DNA of 64,000 nt from DASXMT01 sp963812965 (lineage in GTDB: Bacteria; Actinomycetota; Acidimicrobiia; Acidimicrobiales; RAAP-2): positions 1-64,000 of the forward strand of contig CAWEXG010000002.1 in assembly GCA_963812965.1 (NCBI GenBank), in the 5' to 3' direction. Below, piece by piece: positions 44,100-52,701 of this stretch; positions within the stretch are counted from its first letter, which is position 1, and each line of letters begins with the position of its first letter. The position numbers and the translations under genes were made by a program. The notes below the pieces were generated by a model, which was given only the letters and a program-made list of their open reading frames with translations, was not told the DNA's origin and ran no database searches.

Positions 44100-45798
44100 T
44101 CCGCTGATCCGGCTCCGCGTCGACGATGTCGACGTCGAGGTTCCGCAGGACGACGCGACACTCCTCGACGTACTGCGAGATCATCTCGACCTGCGCACGC
44201 CCAAGGACGGCTGCAGTCCACAGGGCCAGTGCGGGTGCTGCACGGTCTGGGTGGACGGTGCGCCACGAGTGTCGTGCGTGACGCCTGCTCGCCGTGTGGC
44301 CGGTCGTCACGTGACCACGATCGACGGGCTGCCGTCAGACGTTAGAGAGCGGTGGGCGGGCGCGTTCACTGAAGTGGGCGCAAGCCAGTGTGGTTTCTGT
44401 ACACCCGGCATCATCATGCGGCTGGCCGCACTGGGTGAGCCGGCTGCAACCACCCACGGTCCAGTGCCCGACTCGAAGATCCATCAGGCGCTGCTTGCCC
44501 ATCTGTGCCGGTGTACCGGATGGCAGACGGTCGTGGAAGCGGCCCGGTTGGTGTTCGACGGTCCTGGTGAGGATGGGCCGAATCGCACGCAACCATCGCC
44601 CCGTGACCTGGAGTCGGCTGCTCGGCGAGCATCGATCGAGGGTGGATCGCCCCAACGTGTCGGACCGACGATCGCGCTTGGCTCCGGATCGTTCGCAGAC
44701 GACACAGCGCCAACCGATGCAGCAGTGGCCCTGCCCGATGGGGCCGGGGGCTTCGTGGTCGCCGACTCGGTGCAGGCGGCTCGGTCGGCCATCGGCAAGG
44801 TCCAGGGACGCCGCACCACGATTCCGCTGTCCCATCCGATCGAGCTGCCTCCAGGAGAGTGGGCACTCACCCTGAGAACTACGTGGGTGGAGCCTGCCTA
44901 TCTGGAGCCTGATGCCTCGTGGTCTCTTCCGGACGGAGAGCCGGCGTCTCCGTGTGCCAACGGCGGCGCCTTCGGTGGGAAGCGACACTCGCCTCTTCCT
45001 GACACAGCACGCCGGCTGGCTGCCGAGCACGGGCGACCGGTCCGTGTGCTGTGGACCCGGGAGGACGTCGTGGTGAACGGGCCGAAACGACCGCCGATCG
45101 CTGCGGGGATGGCTGCGGACGGAACCGGTGTGCTGCGGGTTGGGGTGTCGACTGCCACGCCGGACGAGCTATGGAGCGGCTCTATGGGCACCATCGTCCA
45201 AGCGGTGGCCGCCGTGGCCCCGGGCCTGTCGGTGGAGCCGTACCCGATCGTCGGTCCCCCGGTGTCCGGTGATCTTCGCGCTGCGGTCTGGGCCGAAGCG
45301 GCGGTACTGGCGGCGTGCCTCCCTATCGTGGAAGCGCGTGGGCCCGGTCCGTACCGCGATGTCCCCATCGAGATCGTGGCGCCGAGCGGAGGCCGTGCCA
45401 CGGTCCGGTGCGGCGTCGACGATTCGATCACCGTCTCGGTGGCCGCAGGAGACGTGCTCGATGAGATCGTCCTCCGCTCCTACTGCATCGGTGCCGTCCA
45501 CCAGGCGTTGGGATGGGTGCGCAACGAAGGCATTGCCGTCGATGATCAGGGATCGGTTCACGACCTCACCATTCGTTCGTTCGGGATCCTCCCGGCCCGA
45601 TCGGTGCCCCCGATCTCCGTGGTCATGGAGCCCGATCGAAGCCGTGATCCGGTGAATGGGTCGGACGCCGTCTTCGCCGCCACTGCTGCCGCATGCTGGC
45701 TGGCTGATGGTCTGGGCCCGTCGTGGCCGACTCGACGCGCGTCGGGCACCTCTCTCGCCACCAAGGTGGATACAGCCCGAGTAGGAAGTACGTCATGA
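44032..45798 (+). CDS. Fused 2Fe-2S subunit and partial molybdopterin-binding subunit of the xanthine dehydrogenase/CO dehydrogenase family
   Basis: Residues about 25-180 are a complete small subunit (CoxS/XdhC type): plant-type 2Fe-2S motif GCSPQGQCGCCTVWVDG and the second cluster motif CGFCTPG ... CRCTGW. After a linker the remaining 380 residues resemble part of the large Mo-cofactor subunit (GGAFGGKRHSPLPDTARRLA, RPVRVLWTREDVVVNGPKRP), but it is about half the usual size. The only in-frame start before the domain is GTG at 44032, inside iscA (68-bp overlap); a CTG at 44107 is an alternative. The stop overlaps the ridA start by 4 bp. Electron acceptor and substrate are unknown; the Mo domain may be degenerate. 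Confidence 0.78.
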   Translation: MPASTSRTRTPPAPAAAALPSADPLIRLRVDDVDVEVPQDDATLLDVLRDHLDLRTPKDGCSPQGQCGCCTVWVDGAPRVSCVTPARRVAGRHVTTIDGLPSDVRERWAGAFTEVGASQCGFCTPGIIMRLAALGEPAATTHGPVPDSKIHQALLAHLCRCTGWQTVVEAARLVFDGPGEDGPNRTQPSPRDLESAARRASIEGGSPQRVGPTIALGSGSFADDTAPTDAAVALPDGAGGFVVADSVQAARSAIGKVQGRRTTIPLSHPIELPPGEWALTLRTTWVEPAYLEPDASWSLPDGEPASPCANGGAFGGKRHSPLPDTARRLAAEHGRPVRVLWTREDVVVNGPKRPPIAAGMAADGTGVLRVGVSTATPDELWSGSMGTIVQAVAAVAPGLSVEPYPIVGPPVSGDLRAAVWAEAAVLAACLPIVEARGPGPYRDVPIEIVAPSGGRATVRCGVDDSITVSVAAGDVLDEIVLRSYCIGAVHQALGWVRNEGIAVDDQGSVHDLTIRSFGILPARSVPPISVVMEPDRSRDPVNGSDAVFAATAAACWLADGLGPSWPTRRASGTSLATKVDTARVGSTS

Positions 45799-46175
45799 GC
45801 GCTCCGATCGGTCCCTACACGCCCATAGTGAGAGCCGGCCCGTGGCTGGTCTGCTCTGGCCAGTTGGGACTGGCTCCATTAGACCCGGATACCGCTGCCG
45901 GCTCGGCGCCCGTACTGATCGAGGGGGGTGTGGTGGACCAGCTCCGCCAGGCCTTGGCGAACGGCGAGCGCCTTCTCCACAGCGAGGGCGCCACGCTGGC
46001 CGATGTGGTCAAGACCACCGTGTTTCTCACCGACATGGATGGCTACCCGGCCGTGAACGAGGCGTATGCGGCGTTCTTCGGGCAACATCGACCGGCTCGC
46101 TCGGTGGTCGCCGTCGCAGGGCTTCCAATGAGCGCTTTGGTCGAAGTGGAGCTTTGGGCGTACCGAGCCTCTTAG
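45795..46175 (+). CDS. RidA/YjgF family protein
   Basis: Trimeric imine/enamine deaminase family. 126 residues; ATG at 45795 with GTAGGAAG upstream. APIGPYTPIVRAGPWLVCSGQLG near the N terminus, NGERLLHSEGATLADVVKTT and the signature RPARSVVAVAGLPMSALVEVE are typical, including the substrate-binding Arg and Glu. Translationally coupled (ATGA overlap) to the Fe-S/molybdopterin-type gene, so it may clear reactive products of that enzyme; this is inference. Confidence 0.9.
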   Translation: MSAPIGPYTPIVRAGPWLVCSGQLGLAPLDPDTAAGSAPVLIEGGVVDQLRQALANGERLLHSEGATLADVVKTTVFLTDMDGYPAVNEAYAAFFGQHRPARSVVAVAGLPMSALVEVELWAYRAS

Positions 46176-46321
46176 GCCGTAGCTCCTCGTCCGGGGTGCT
46201 GTGGATGCGTCTCCAAGCCGTCGATCGTCAGCCGCCCGGGGTCACATGCGGCTCCGGGTGTGGAAGCGACGGGTGAATTTTAAAAATAAAACCGTTACGT
46301 CTTGACATCTCGTTCGTTTGG

Positions 46322-47170
46322 ATGGCGGTGAGATCACTTCGCCTTCTTTCGGCGTTCCTCTCCTTCCTCTCCTTCCTCTCCTTCGCTCGAGGCATCATCG
46401 GTCACTGTTCTCGAATATTCGTGACGCTCGCGCTCGTTGTGACTGTCTGTATCGGTGTTCTCAGTGTGGGACCCAACACAGTCACGGCGGCGACTGTGTC
46501 TCAGCCCAACTGGTCCGTGCTGCAGGCCGAGGCGATCGCTGCGGTGGGCGCTCAGCGTGACGCCGGGTCGATCAGCGTGGTCGCCGGCATGTCCGCTACT
46601 GCCTCCACCTCGTTCTCTCATGGAGGCTCGACCATCTCTGCCGACGAGGCCTCGATGGTCCTCAGCGATGATGCCGGTGCGTTCGTGATGACGACGTCGT
46701 ACATCGGGGAAGAGCAGTTGGTCGTGGCGGTGACCAGCCTTGCCGGAGCGCCGGAGACCACCATCTTGGTCTTAGCCCCGGACGGAGCCGTATCCACTGT
46801 CTACGGGCCGCACCAGGCGCAGGAGTCGTCGGTCGGAGAAGCGGTGTCGTGTGACGTCGTTACCGAGGTGCCGTACGTCATCGGCTCCATCTTTGGACCT
46901 CTGATCGACGGGTACGGAGCTATCTGGTGTTCGGGATCTCCCGGGGTCTCGCTCGGCGTGGCGCTGTACGAGCACCAGCCGGGCGTAGGTTCCGTAGGTC
47001 TCAACGACATCGCTGACGCCAGTGGTGCCAGCGCAGCGTCGGCCGACGCGTACTACCCCTGCTCCGAGATCACGAGGGCCGACGCCTTCGAGACAGCTCT
47101 GGGGGCGGATGCTGGGGGCATGTACTACTTCCAAACCTCTGGGTGGGCAGGCCTGCCCTGCGCCCTGTGA
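46322..47170 (+). CDS. Secreted protein of unknown function
   Basis: 282 residues. The N terminus contains two hydrophobic parts: LLSAFLSFLSFLSFARG, built from 9-bp DNA repeats, and a signal-peptide-like IFVTLALVVTVCIGVLSVG...TVTAA-TVSQ. The rest is Ser/Ala/Gly-rich with four Cys (AVSCDVV, AIWCSGS, YYPCSE, LPCAL) that could form two disulfides. No known domain is recognised. The start lacks a clear ribosome site; AT-rich sequence (46276-46292) and TTGACA (46302-46307) lie just upstream. The real start may be downstream at a GTG in the second hydrophobic segment. It precedes the ECF sigma gene by 63 bp on the same strand. Confidence 0.6.
   Translation: MAVRSLRLLSAFLSFLSFLSFARGIIGHCSRIFVTLALVVTVCIGVLSVGPNTVTAATVSQPNWSVLQAEAIAAVGAQRDAGSISVVAGMSATASTSFSHGGSTISADEASMVLSDDAGAFVMTTSYIGEEQLVVAVTSLAGAPETTILVLAPDGAVSTVYGPHQAQESSVGEAVSCDVVTEVPYVIGSIFGPLIDGYGAIWCSGSPGVSLGVALYEHQPGVGSVGLNDIADASGASAASADAYYPCSEITRADAFETALGADAGGMYYFQTSGWAGLPCAL
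46355..46381 (+). repeat. Three perfect 9-bp repeats in a signal-peptide coding region
   Basis: TTCCTCTCC three times in a row, encoding FLS-FLS-FLS. Copy-number change would lengthen or shorten the hydrophobic segment by three residues without a frameshift. Confidence 0.85.
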
Positions 47171-47233
47171 CGCCGCATGGTCTCGCTCTGTACCTCGATC
47201 CGAGCCTACGGTGGAGTGGTAGGGAGGCGGAGC

Positions 47234-47902
47234 GTGGTGGGTGCCGATGAAGGGGTTGACGGGCCTGAATCGGCCGGCAGGACTGAACTGATAGCGCGCG
47301 GGATGTCGGCGGTGTCGGCGGACGGCGACCAACTGCTGCACGATGCCCAGCAGGGCGACGACGACGCTCGGGGCCTTCTGGTCAGGCGCGAATGGCCGAC
47401 CGTCTTCGCCATCGTCTCGGCGGGTACGAGGAACCGGTTCGAGGCAGAGGAGCTGACCCAGGAGGTCTTCGCCCGGGTCTTCGCCCACCTGTCGACGTAT
47501 CGGGCCGGAGGGGCTCCCTTTCGAGCGTATGTCGCTCAGATCGCCCGCAACCTGCTGCGTGACCGCTGGCGACAGCAACGGAGCAGGCCCAGTGCCGAAG
47601 ATGAGCTGTTGGAGCGGGCCGACGACTGCCCCGGGCCCGAGGCACAGGTGTTGGGGGCTTTCGATCGCGATGCGTTGATCGTCGCTCTCGCCAGGATGCC
47701 GGCAGATCATCGGCAGGTCATCCGGATGAGGCTGTACGAACGGAGGACGACCGAGGAGGTCGCATTGGTGTTGGGCCGGAGCACGGACGCGGTGCGTCAA
47801 CTCCAGCATCGGGCGTTGGCGCGGCTCCGGCGTGAGTATCTGGTCGATACCAGACCGGACGTGGAAGGTGCAGAGGGCAGGGGAGGCAGCGAACGTGGCT
47901 GA
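47234..47902 (+). CDS. ECF-type RNA polymerase sigma factor
   Basis: Group IV sigma factor, 222 residues. GTG at 47234 lies six bases after GGGAGG. Sigma region 2 is RNRFEAEELTQEVFARVFAH and YRAGGAPFRAYVAQIARNLLRD; region 4 is ALARMPADHRQVIRMRLYE followed by TTEEVALVLGRSTDAVRQLQ. Its stop lies inside the next gene, an apparent membrane-anchored regulator (8-bp overlap), the usual arrangement for an ECF sigma with its anti-sigma factor. Target promoters are unknown. Confidence 0.9.
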   Translation: MVGADEGVDGPESAGRTELIARGMSAVSADGDQLLHDAQQGDDDARGLLVRREWPTVFAIVSAGTRNRFEAEELTQEVFARVFAHLSTYRAGGAPFRAYVAQIARNLLRDRWRQQRSRPSAEDELLERADDCPGPEAQVLGAFDRDALIVALARMPADHRQVIRMRLYERRTTEEVALVLGRSTDAVRQLQHRALARLRREYLVDTRPDVEGAEGRGGSERG

Positions 47903-49382
47903 CGACATCGGACAGAACCCTCCGGCCGACGATGGCGAGATGTTGCATCCTGATCATGAGGCACAGGGCAGTGAGACACGACGTCACCTCGACCAGGCTG
48001 TCGACGGTCGTCTCGGACTTTCTGTCCACGACGACCTGGTTGTAGAGGACGAGCTCAGCGATCTGGCGACAGTGGCCGGATGGGTGAGCACCCTCAGCGA
48101 CGAAGAGTGGGAGACCGTCGGTGCTCTTGCCGATGAGCGTCAGGTTCATCCTGCCCCCTCCCCCCCCTTGGCCATCCCGCCTGACGGGTTCCATATCTCC
48201 CAGGCAGGGTGGCGTCACGCTCGGCGGTCTGGTGGGCGTGTCCGGGCGCCACAGGTGACCCGGTCGATCGTGGCCGCGCTCGTTGCGGTCGTCGTGGTCT
48301 TGGGGGGAGCAGTGCTGGTCAGGTGGACCGGTATCGGGACGGGATCTCAGCCCCCGTCTCCGGCCCCTGTTTCGGCCAAGCTGACTCGGGTGGGGGGGGC
48401 GGTGGTCCTCACTCCTGGTGGGTCTCAGTCTCGACCCGCAGGTGCGCAGGCGGTCACCTGTCTTTCCGACACGGCCTGTGTGGTGGTGGCGAACGGATCG
48501 GACGGTGCGTTCACCGGGTGGACGTCTGACGGTGGTGTGACATGGACGGAACAGGTTGCACCGGGGCAGATCACCGAGCTCGCCGCGCTGTCCTGCCCCT
48601 CTGCATCCGCCTGCACTGCGGTGGGCCGCACCGGTAGTGGGGAGGGGGCGATCATTGCCACCGTAGACGGAGGTCGTAGCTGGTCTGCTGATGCTGCTCC
48701 ATCAGGGATCGCCTCGTTACAGGCGGTGAGCTGCCCCTCCCTCTCTGTCTGCGTGGCTACCGGAACGCCCATCTCGGGTGCCGGTCCTGCAGTTGTGATC
48801 ACGAGCGATGGGGGTCGACGGTGGGTAGACACGGCAGATCCTTCTGGTCTGGCCACCATCGGGACAGTGTCGTGCCTGACAGCGACTACGTGTTTGGTGA
48901 CCGGTGAGCCCGGACCGGCCCTGGACGAGGGATCCGGCGTGACCTCGATCAGCATGGATGGTGGCCAGTCGTGGTCGACGCCTGCTGGTACGAACGGCGT
49001 GGCCAAGCCGCAGTGGGCGTCCTGTCCGAACGCGTCGACGTGTTACGTGGTGGGTACCAACAACGCTGGGGGCATGCTGGGCATTGCCACATCGGCGGAC
49101 GGGGGTGGTATGTGGCAGAACGACGATCCTCCTGGTCGTGGCCTGACCACTGGGGGAATCATCGGACTGTCATGCTCGGGCGCCGACTGCCCGACGGTGT
49201 CCAACTCGGTAGCTTCCACCGTGCTCGATGTGGTGTCCAACGGGAATAGCGGCAGCGTGGGTGGTCCGATCTCGACTGTGCTCTCGTGTTCGACAGCGAC
49301 GTCGTGTTGGGTGATACAGGCGGCCGGTGCCGGGTTCGCTGCTCAACCGGTCGGGACAGCGGTGACCCTGCCGTCCGGTTGA
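47895..49382 (+). CDS. Membrane-anchored protein with extracytoplasmic BNR/YCF48-like repeats, putative anti-sigma factor
   Basis: GTG at 47895 follows GGGAGG by about eight bases and overlaps the sigma gene. Residues 1-120 are cytoplasmic, acidic and helical (SDLATVAGWVSTLSDEEWETV); a transmembrane helix spans about 122-145 (SIVAALVAVVVVLGGAVLV). Outside is a set of about six repeats of 45-55 residues with the pattern L-x-x-V-SCPSxSxCVAVG followed by SxDGGxxW (for example ALSCPSASACTAVG, ISMDGGQSWS), as in photosynthesis-factor YCF48/BNR propellers. Paired Cys in most repeats suggest disulfides. The coupling and topology suggest an anti-sigma with a propeller sensor; no ZAS or RskA signature is recognised, so that role is inference. 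Confidence 0.7.
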   Translation: MADDIGQNPPADDGEMLHPDHEAQGSETRRHLDQAVDGRLGLSVHDDLVVEDELSDLATVAGWVSTLSDEEWETVGALADERQVHPAPSPPLAIPPDGFHISQAGWRHARRSGGRVRAPQVTRSIVAALVAVVVVLGGAVLVRWTGIGTGSQPPSPAPVSAKLTRVGGAVVLTPGGSQSRPAGAQAVTCLSDTACVVVANGSDGAFTGWTSDGGVTWTEQVAPGQITELAALSCPSASACTAVGRTGSGEGAIIATVDGGRSWSADAAPSGIASLQAVSCPSLSVCVATGTPISGAGPAVVITSDGGRRWVDTADPSGLATIGTVSCLTATTCLVTGEPGPALDEGSGVTSISMDGGQSWSTPAGTNGVAKPQWASCPNASTCYVVGTNNAGGMLGIATSADGGGMWQNDDPPGRGLTTGGIIGLSCSGADCPTVSNSVASTVLDVVSNGNSGSVGGPISTVLSCSTATSCWVIQAAGAGFAAQPVGTAVTLPSG

Positions 49383-49415
49383 GCAGCGCCCTCGAGGTCC
49401 CCGTGTGCTTCCTGT

Positions 49416-50096
49416 TCAGGGAGTCCAGGACGTCTGACCGAAGCGGTAGCCCACCGAGCGCACCGTCTGGATCAAGGGGGCGTGTTCTTCGCCCAGCTTG
49501 GCCCGTAGTCGACGGACGTGGACGTCCACCGTCCGTGCCCCGCCGTAGTACTCGTAGCCCCATACCCGGCTGAGGAGGGTCTCCCGGGTGAACACCTTGC
49601 CCGGTCGTGCTGCCAGAAACCGCAACAGCTCGTACTCCATGTAGGTGAGATCCAGCACCCGACCCGATACCGCCGCCTGGTAGGTCTCCAGGTTGAGCAC
49701 CAGGGGACCGTGCTCCAACAGTTCGGGCCGGAGTCCCCGGCCTGACCGCCAGAACAGATGTGTCAACCGTGCTACCAGTTCATCGGGGTTGACCGGCGTC
49801 AGACACAGGTCGTCGAACAGGTCCTCCCGTAGCTCTAACGAGGAGAGCTGCGAAGGATCGATCACGATCACCGCGGGGGCCAGAGGAACCTCACGCTTAC
49901 GGATCTGGCGGCAGAGGAACAGCGCGCCGGCAGGGTCGTCGCTGGCGCAGATGATCGCGCCCGACCAACCATCCTCGGGCTCTTCCGACTCGGCCAGTTC
50001 CGGCCTGCTGATGGCGTGCCACGGGTAGCCCCCTCGATCGAGGGCCGAGACAATGGAAGTGGGCAACGGGTCGGGAAAACAGAGCAGTGGTTCCAC
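49416..50096 (-). CDS. glnR: GlnR-like OmpR-family transcriptional regulator
   Basis: Orphan response regulator with a degenerate receiver and an intact winged helix. GTG at 50096 has GGGAGGG seven bases upstream. The receiver (residues 1-115) lacks the usual phosphoacceptor motif; its third strand reads GAIICASDDPAG. The output domain has LTYMEYELLRFLAARPGKVF, TRETLLSRVWGYEYYGGART, VDVHVRRLRAKLGEE, VRSVGYRFG. Phosphorylation-independent GlnR controls nitrogen assimilation in actinobacteria. It follows glnA on the same strand by 42 bp, and a GlnR-type half-site pair lies upstream of glnII, all supporting the name. Confidence 0.8.
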   Translation of the reverse strand: MEPLLCFPDPLPTSIVSALDRGGYPWHAISRPELAESEEPEDGWSGAIICASDDPAGALFLCRQIRKREVPLAPAVIVIDPSQLSSLELREDLFDDLCLTPVNPDELVARLTHLFWRSGRGLRPELLEHGPLVLNLETYQAAVSGRVLDLTYMEYELLRFLAARPGKVFTRETLLSRVWGYEYYGGARTVDVHVRRLRAKLGEEHAPLIQTVRSVGYRFGQTSWTP

Positions 50097-50138
50097 GATG
50101 TGTCCCTCCCTTCCGTTCCGGCTGGTTCCGAGGCTCAA

Positions 50139-51515
50139 TTACAGCAGGGGTAGGTATCGGTCGAGCTCGAACTGGCTGACGTGTGCCTTGTACTCGTCCC
50201 ACTCTGCTCGCTTGTTACGGATGAACCATTCGAACACATGATCACCCAACGTGGAGGCGAGCAACTCGGACGACTCCATCTCGCTCAAGGCCTCGAACAG
50301 GTTGCCGGGAAGGTGGACGATCTCTTTGGCAGCGAGCTCTTCTGTGGTGAGATCGAAGAGATTTGCGTCAGTTTCGAGGGGGAGCTCATACTCGTGTTCG
50401 ATCCCCTGAAGTCCGGCGGCGAGTATGACCGCGAAGGCCAGGTACGGGTTGCAGGCGCTGTCCGGCGCTCGGTACTCGATCCGCGTCGACTCCGTCTTTC
50501 CCGGCTTGACCACCGGGACCCGTACTAAGGCGGATCGGTTGTTGTGTGCCCAGGACAGGTGAATGGGCGCTTCGTACCCGGATACCAACCGCTTGTACGA
50601 GTTCACCCACTGGTTGGTCACCGCAGTGATCTCACTGGCATGCCGGAGGAGACCGGCGATGAACTGTTCGGCCACCACGGAGAGACCGTGGGGTCGGTCG
50701 AGGTCGACGAAGGCATTGGTATCTCCCTCGAAGAGGGAGAGGTGCGTGTGCATGCCCGATCCCTGCACACCGGCCAGCGGTTTGGGCATGAAGCTGGCGT
50801 GTACGCCCTGTTGGCGGGCCATCTCCTTGACCACGAGCCGAACGGTCATCACCGTGTCCGCCATGGTGAGGGCGTCCGTGTACCGAAGGTCGATCTCGTG
50901 TTGGCTGGGGGCATCCTCGTGTTGAGCGTGCTCCACCGGAATGCCCATCTCCTCCAGGGTGATCACCGTTCGCTGGCGGATATCGCTAGCCCGATCGGCG
51001 ACCGTCAATTCGAAGTACGAACCCGAGTCCAGGGTCTGCGGCGTGTGTGCCGGATCGGCGTCAGCGAAGTAGAAGTACTCCATCTCCGGTGCGGCGTAGA
51101 AGGTGTAGCCCCGGCTCCGGGCCCGCTCGAGCGTTCGCCGCAGAACGTGGCGAGGGTCGCCTTGGAACGGTGAACCGTCCAGGTTGACGATGTCGCAGAA
51201 CACTCGTGCGACTGCCCCGGCAGGAGCATCAGCGTGTGCCGTTCCCGGGGACTGGATGATTCCGTGGCTGTGCCAGGGCAGCAGTTGGAACGTCTTGGCA
51301 TCCGGGCGGGCGAGCACGTCGCTCTCTTGGACACGGCTGAACCCGTCGATGGCCGAACCGTCGAAGGTCATCCCCTCTTCCAAGGCGTTCTCGAGCTCTG
51401 CCGGGGTGATGCTGAAGGTCTTGGGGGTTCCCAGCACATCGGTGAACCACAGCTGGACGAAGCGGATCCCTCGCTCCTCCACCGTCCGTAGTACGTACTC
51501 CTCTTGACTCCTCAT
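50139..51515 (-). CDS. glnA: Glutamine synthetase type I
   Basis: ATP-dependent ligation of ammonia to glutamate. 458 residues, ATG at 51515 with GAGGTACGCG upstream. Signature residues: MTFDGSAIDGFSRVQESD, APEMEYFYF, HEDAPSQHEIDLRY, VQGSGMHTHLSLFEG, VSGYEAPIHLSWAHNNRSAL. The adenylylation Tyr segment of the GSI-beta type is missing, so activity is probably not controlled by GlnE; it resembles GSI-alpha. Located between the glnII gene and glnR on the same strand. Confidence 0.92.
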   Translation of the reverse strand: MRSQEEYVLRTVEERGIRFVQLWFTDVLGTPKTFSITPAELENALEEGMTFDGSAIDGFSRVQESDVLARPDAKTFQLLPWHSHGIIQSPGTAHADAPAGAVARVFCDIVNLDGSPFQGDPRHVLRRTLERARSRGYTFYAAPEMEYFYFADADPAHTPQTLDSGSYFELTVADRASDIRQRTVITLEEMGIPVEHAQHEDAPSQHEIDLRYTDALTMADTVMTVRLVVKEMARQQGVHASFMPKPLAGVQGSGMHTHLSLFEGDTNAFVDLDRPHGLSVVAEQFIAGLLRHASEITAVTNQWVNSYKRLVSGYEAPIHLSWAHNNRSALVRVPVVKPGKTESTRIEYRAPDSACNPYLAFAVILAAGLQGIEHEYELPLETDANLFDLTTEELAAKEIVHLPGNLFEALSEMESSELLASTLGDHVFEWFIRNKRAEWDEYKAHVSQFELDRYLPLL

Positions 51516-51608
51516 CGCGTACCTCTACCTACGTCGTCGCCTCGTCACTGGTTGTCATTGTCACAGGTCGCCGGCTCTGCTGCTGCAGCACTGCTGTCGC
51601 CTGGCATA

Positions 51609-51638
51609 CGAAGCCGGGTCCCAAGGGACCCGGCTTCG
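51609..51638. terminator. Hairpin between glnA and glnII
   Basis: Perfect 13-bp stem (CGAAGCCGGGTCC and its complement) with a 4-nt loop, about 50 bases after the glnII stop in the direction of transcription; it separates glnII from glnA. Confidence 0.75.
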
Positions 51639-51690
51639 GTGCTCACAGATGGTTGCGGCCTGCTGGTCCGGCCGGTGCGGGTGGGTCAGG

Positions 51691-52701
51691 TCAGTTCCCT
51701 GCTGCCGCGCCGCAGATGGTGTCAACGATCAGCGCGCTCACGACGTAGGGGTCCATGTTGGCGTTCGGACGACGGTCCTCCAACCAACCCTTCTTGTTCT
51801 TGGCCGTGCCCCAGGGAATGCGGACCGAAGCTCCCCGGTCTGACGTGCCGTAGCTGAACTTGGAGAAGTGGGCCGTCTCGTGAGCCCCGGTCAGGCGGCT
51901 CTCGATCCCGATGCCGTAGTTCGCCACCGCTTCGTCGACCCGGGTGCCCAGCGCCTCGCAGCCGGCGATGATGGCGTCCCAACCACCGTCCTCCCGCATG
52001 GCCTTGGTCGAGAAGTTGGTATGGGCGCCAGCGCCGTTCCAGTCACCCAGGATGGGCTTCGGCTCGAGAGTGGCGTAGACACCGAAGTCCTCGGCGATCC
52101 GGAACAGGAGCCACCGGGCCACCCACAGGTGATCGCCGATCAGCGGAGGAGGAAGGACGCCGATCTGGAACTCCCACTGGCCCATCATCACCTCGGCGTT
52201 GGTTCCCTCGATACCGAGTCCGGCCTTGATACAGGCGGCGGTGTGTCGCTCGACGATCTCTCGGCCCGGCATCTTGTCCCCGCCTACACCGCAGTAGTAC
52301 GGGCCCTGGGGAGCGGGGTAACCGGTCAACGGCCATCCCAGGGGCCGTCCGTCCTTGAGAAAGGTGTACTCCTGCTCGATGCCGAACACCGGCTCTTGGT
52401 CGGCGTACTTCTCGGCGGTAGCAACGCACGCGGCCCGGGTGTTCGTCTCGTGGGGGGTGAGGTCGGTCAGGAGCACCTCGCACATGACCAGCTTGTCTCC
52501 GGGGTTACGAATCGGGTCATCGCAGACGAACACCGGCTGGAGCACGCAGTCCGAGTCATCGCCGGTGGCCTGGTTGGTGCTCGATCCGTCGAACCCCCAG
52601 ATGCCCGGCTCCTTGCCGTCTTCCACGATCCTGGTCTTGCTCCGAAGGAGCGGTGACGGCTTGGTGCCGTCGATCCAGATGTACTCGGCTTGGTAAGGCA
52701 C
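51691..52701 (-). CDS. glnII: Glutamine synthetase type II (eukaryotic-like)
   Basis: Octa/decameric GSII. 336 residues; GTG at 52701 follows GAGGAG. Motifs: AEYIWIDGTKPSPLLRSKTR, GIWGFDGSSTNQATGDDSD, FGIEQEYTFLKDGRPLGWP, GQWEFQIGV, LGDWNGAGAHTNFS, RGASVRIPWGTA, DRRPNANMDPYVV. GSII occurs in streptomycetes, Frankia and rhizobia besides eukaryotes, and in streptomycetes glnII is a GlnR target. Having both types next to a GlnR-like regulator forms a complete ammonium-assimilation unit. A GlnR-box-like site lies about 160 bases upstream. Confidence 0.93.
   Translation of the reverse strand: MPYQAEYIWIDGTKPSPLLRSKTRIVEDGKEPGIWGFDGSSTNQATGDDSDCVLQPVFVCDDPIRNPGDKLVMCEVLLTDLTPHETNTRAACVATAEKYADQEPVFGIEQEYTFLKDGRPLGWPLTGYPAPQGPYYCGVGGDKMPGREIVERHTAACIKAGLGIEGTNAEVMMGQWEFQIGVLPPPLIGDHLWVARWLLFRIAEDFGVYATLEPKPILGDWNGAGAHTNFSTKAMREDGGWDAIIAGCEALGTRVDEAVANYGIGIESRLTGAHETAHFSKFSYGTSDRGASVRIPWGTAKNKKGWLEDRRPNANMDPYVVSALIVDTICGAAAGN

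Noticed and set aside
46276..46307. AT-rich tract with TTGACA considered as a full promoter for the secreted protein
   Set aside because: No -10 element at a proper distance before the assumed start at 46322; kept only as a note.
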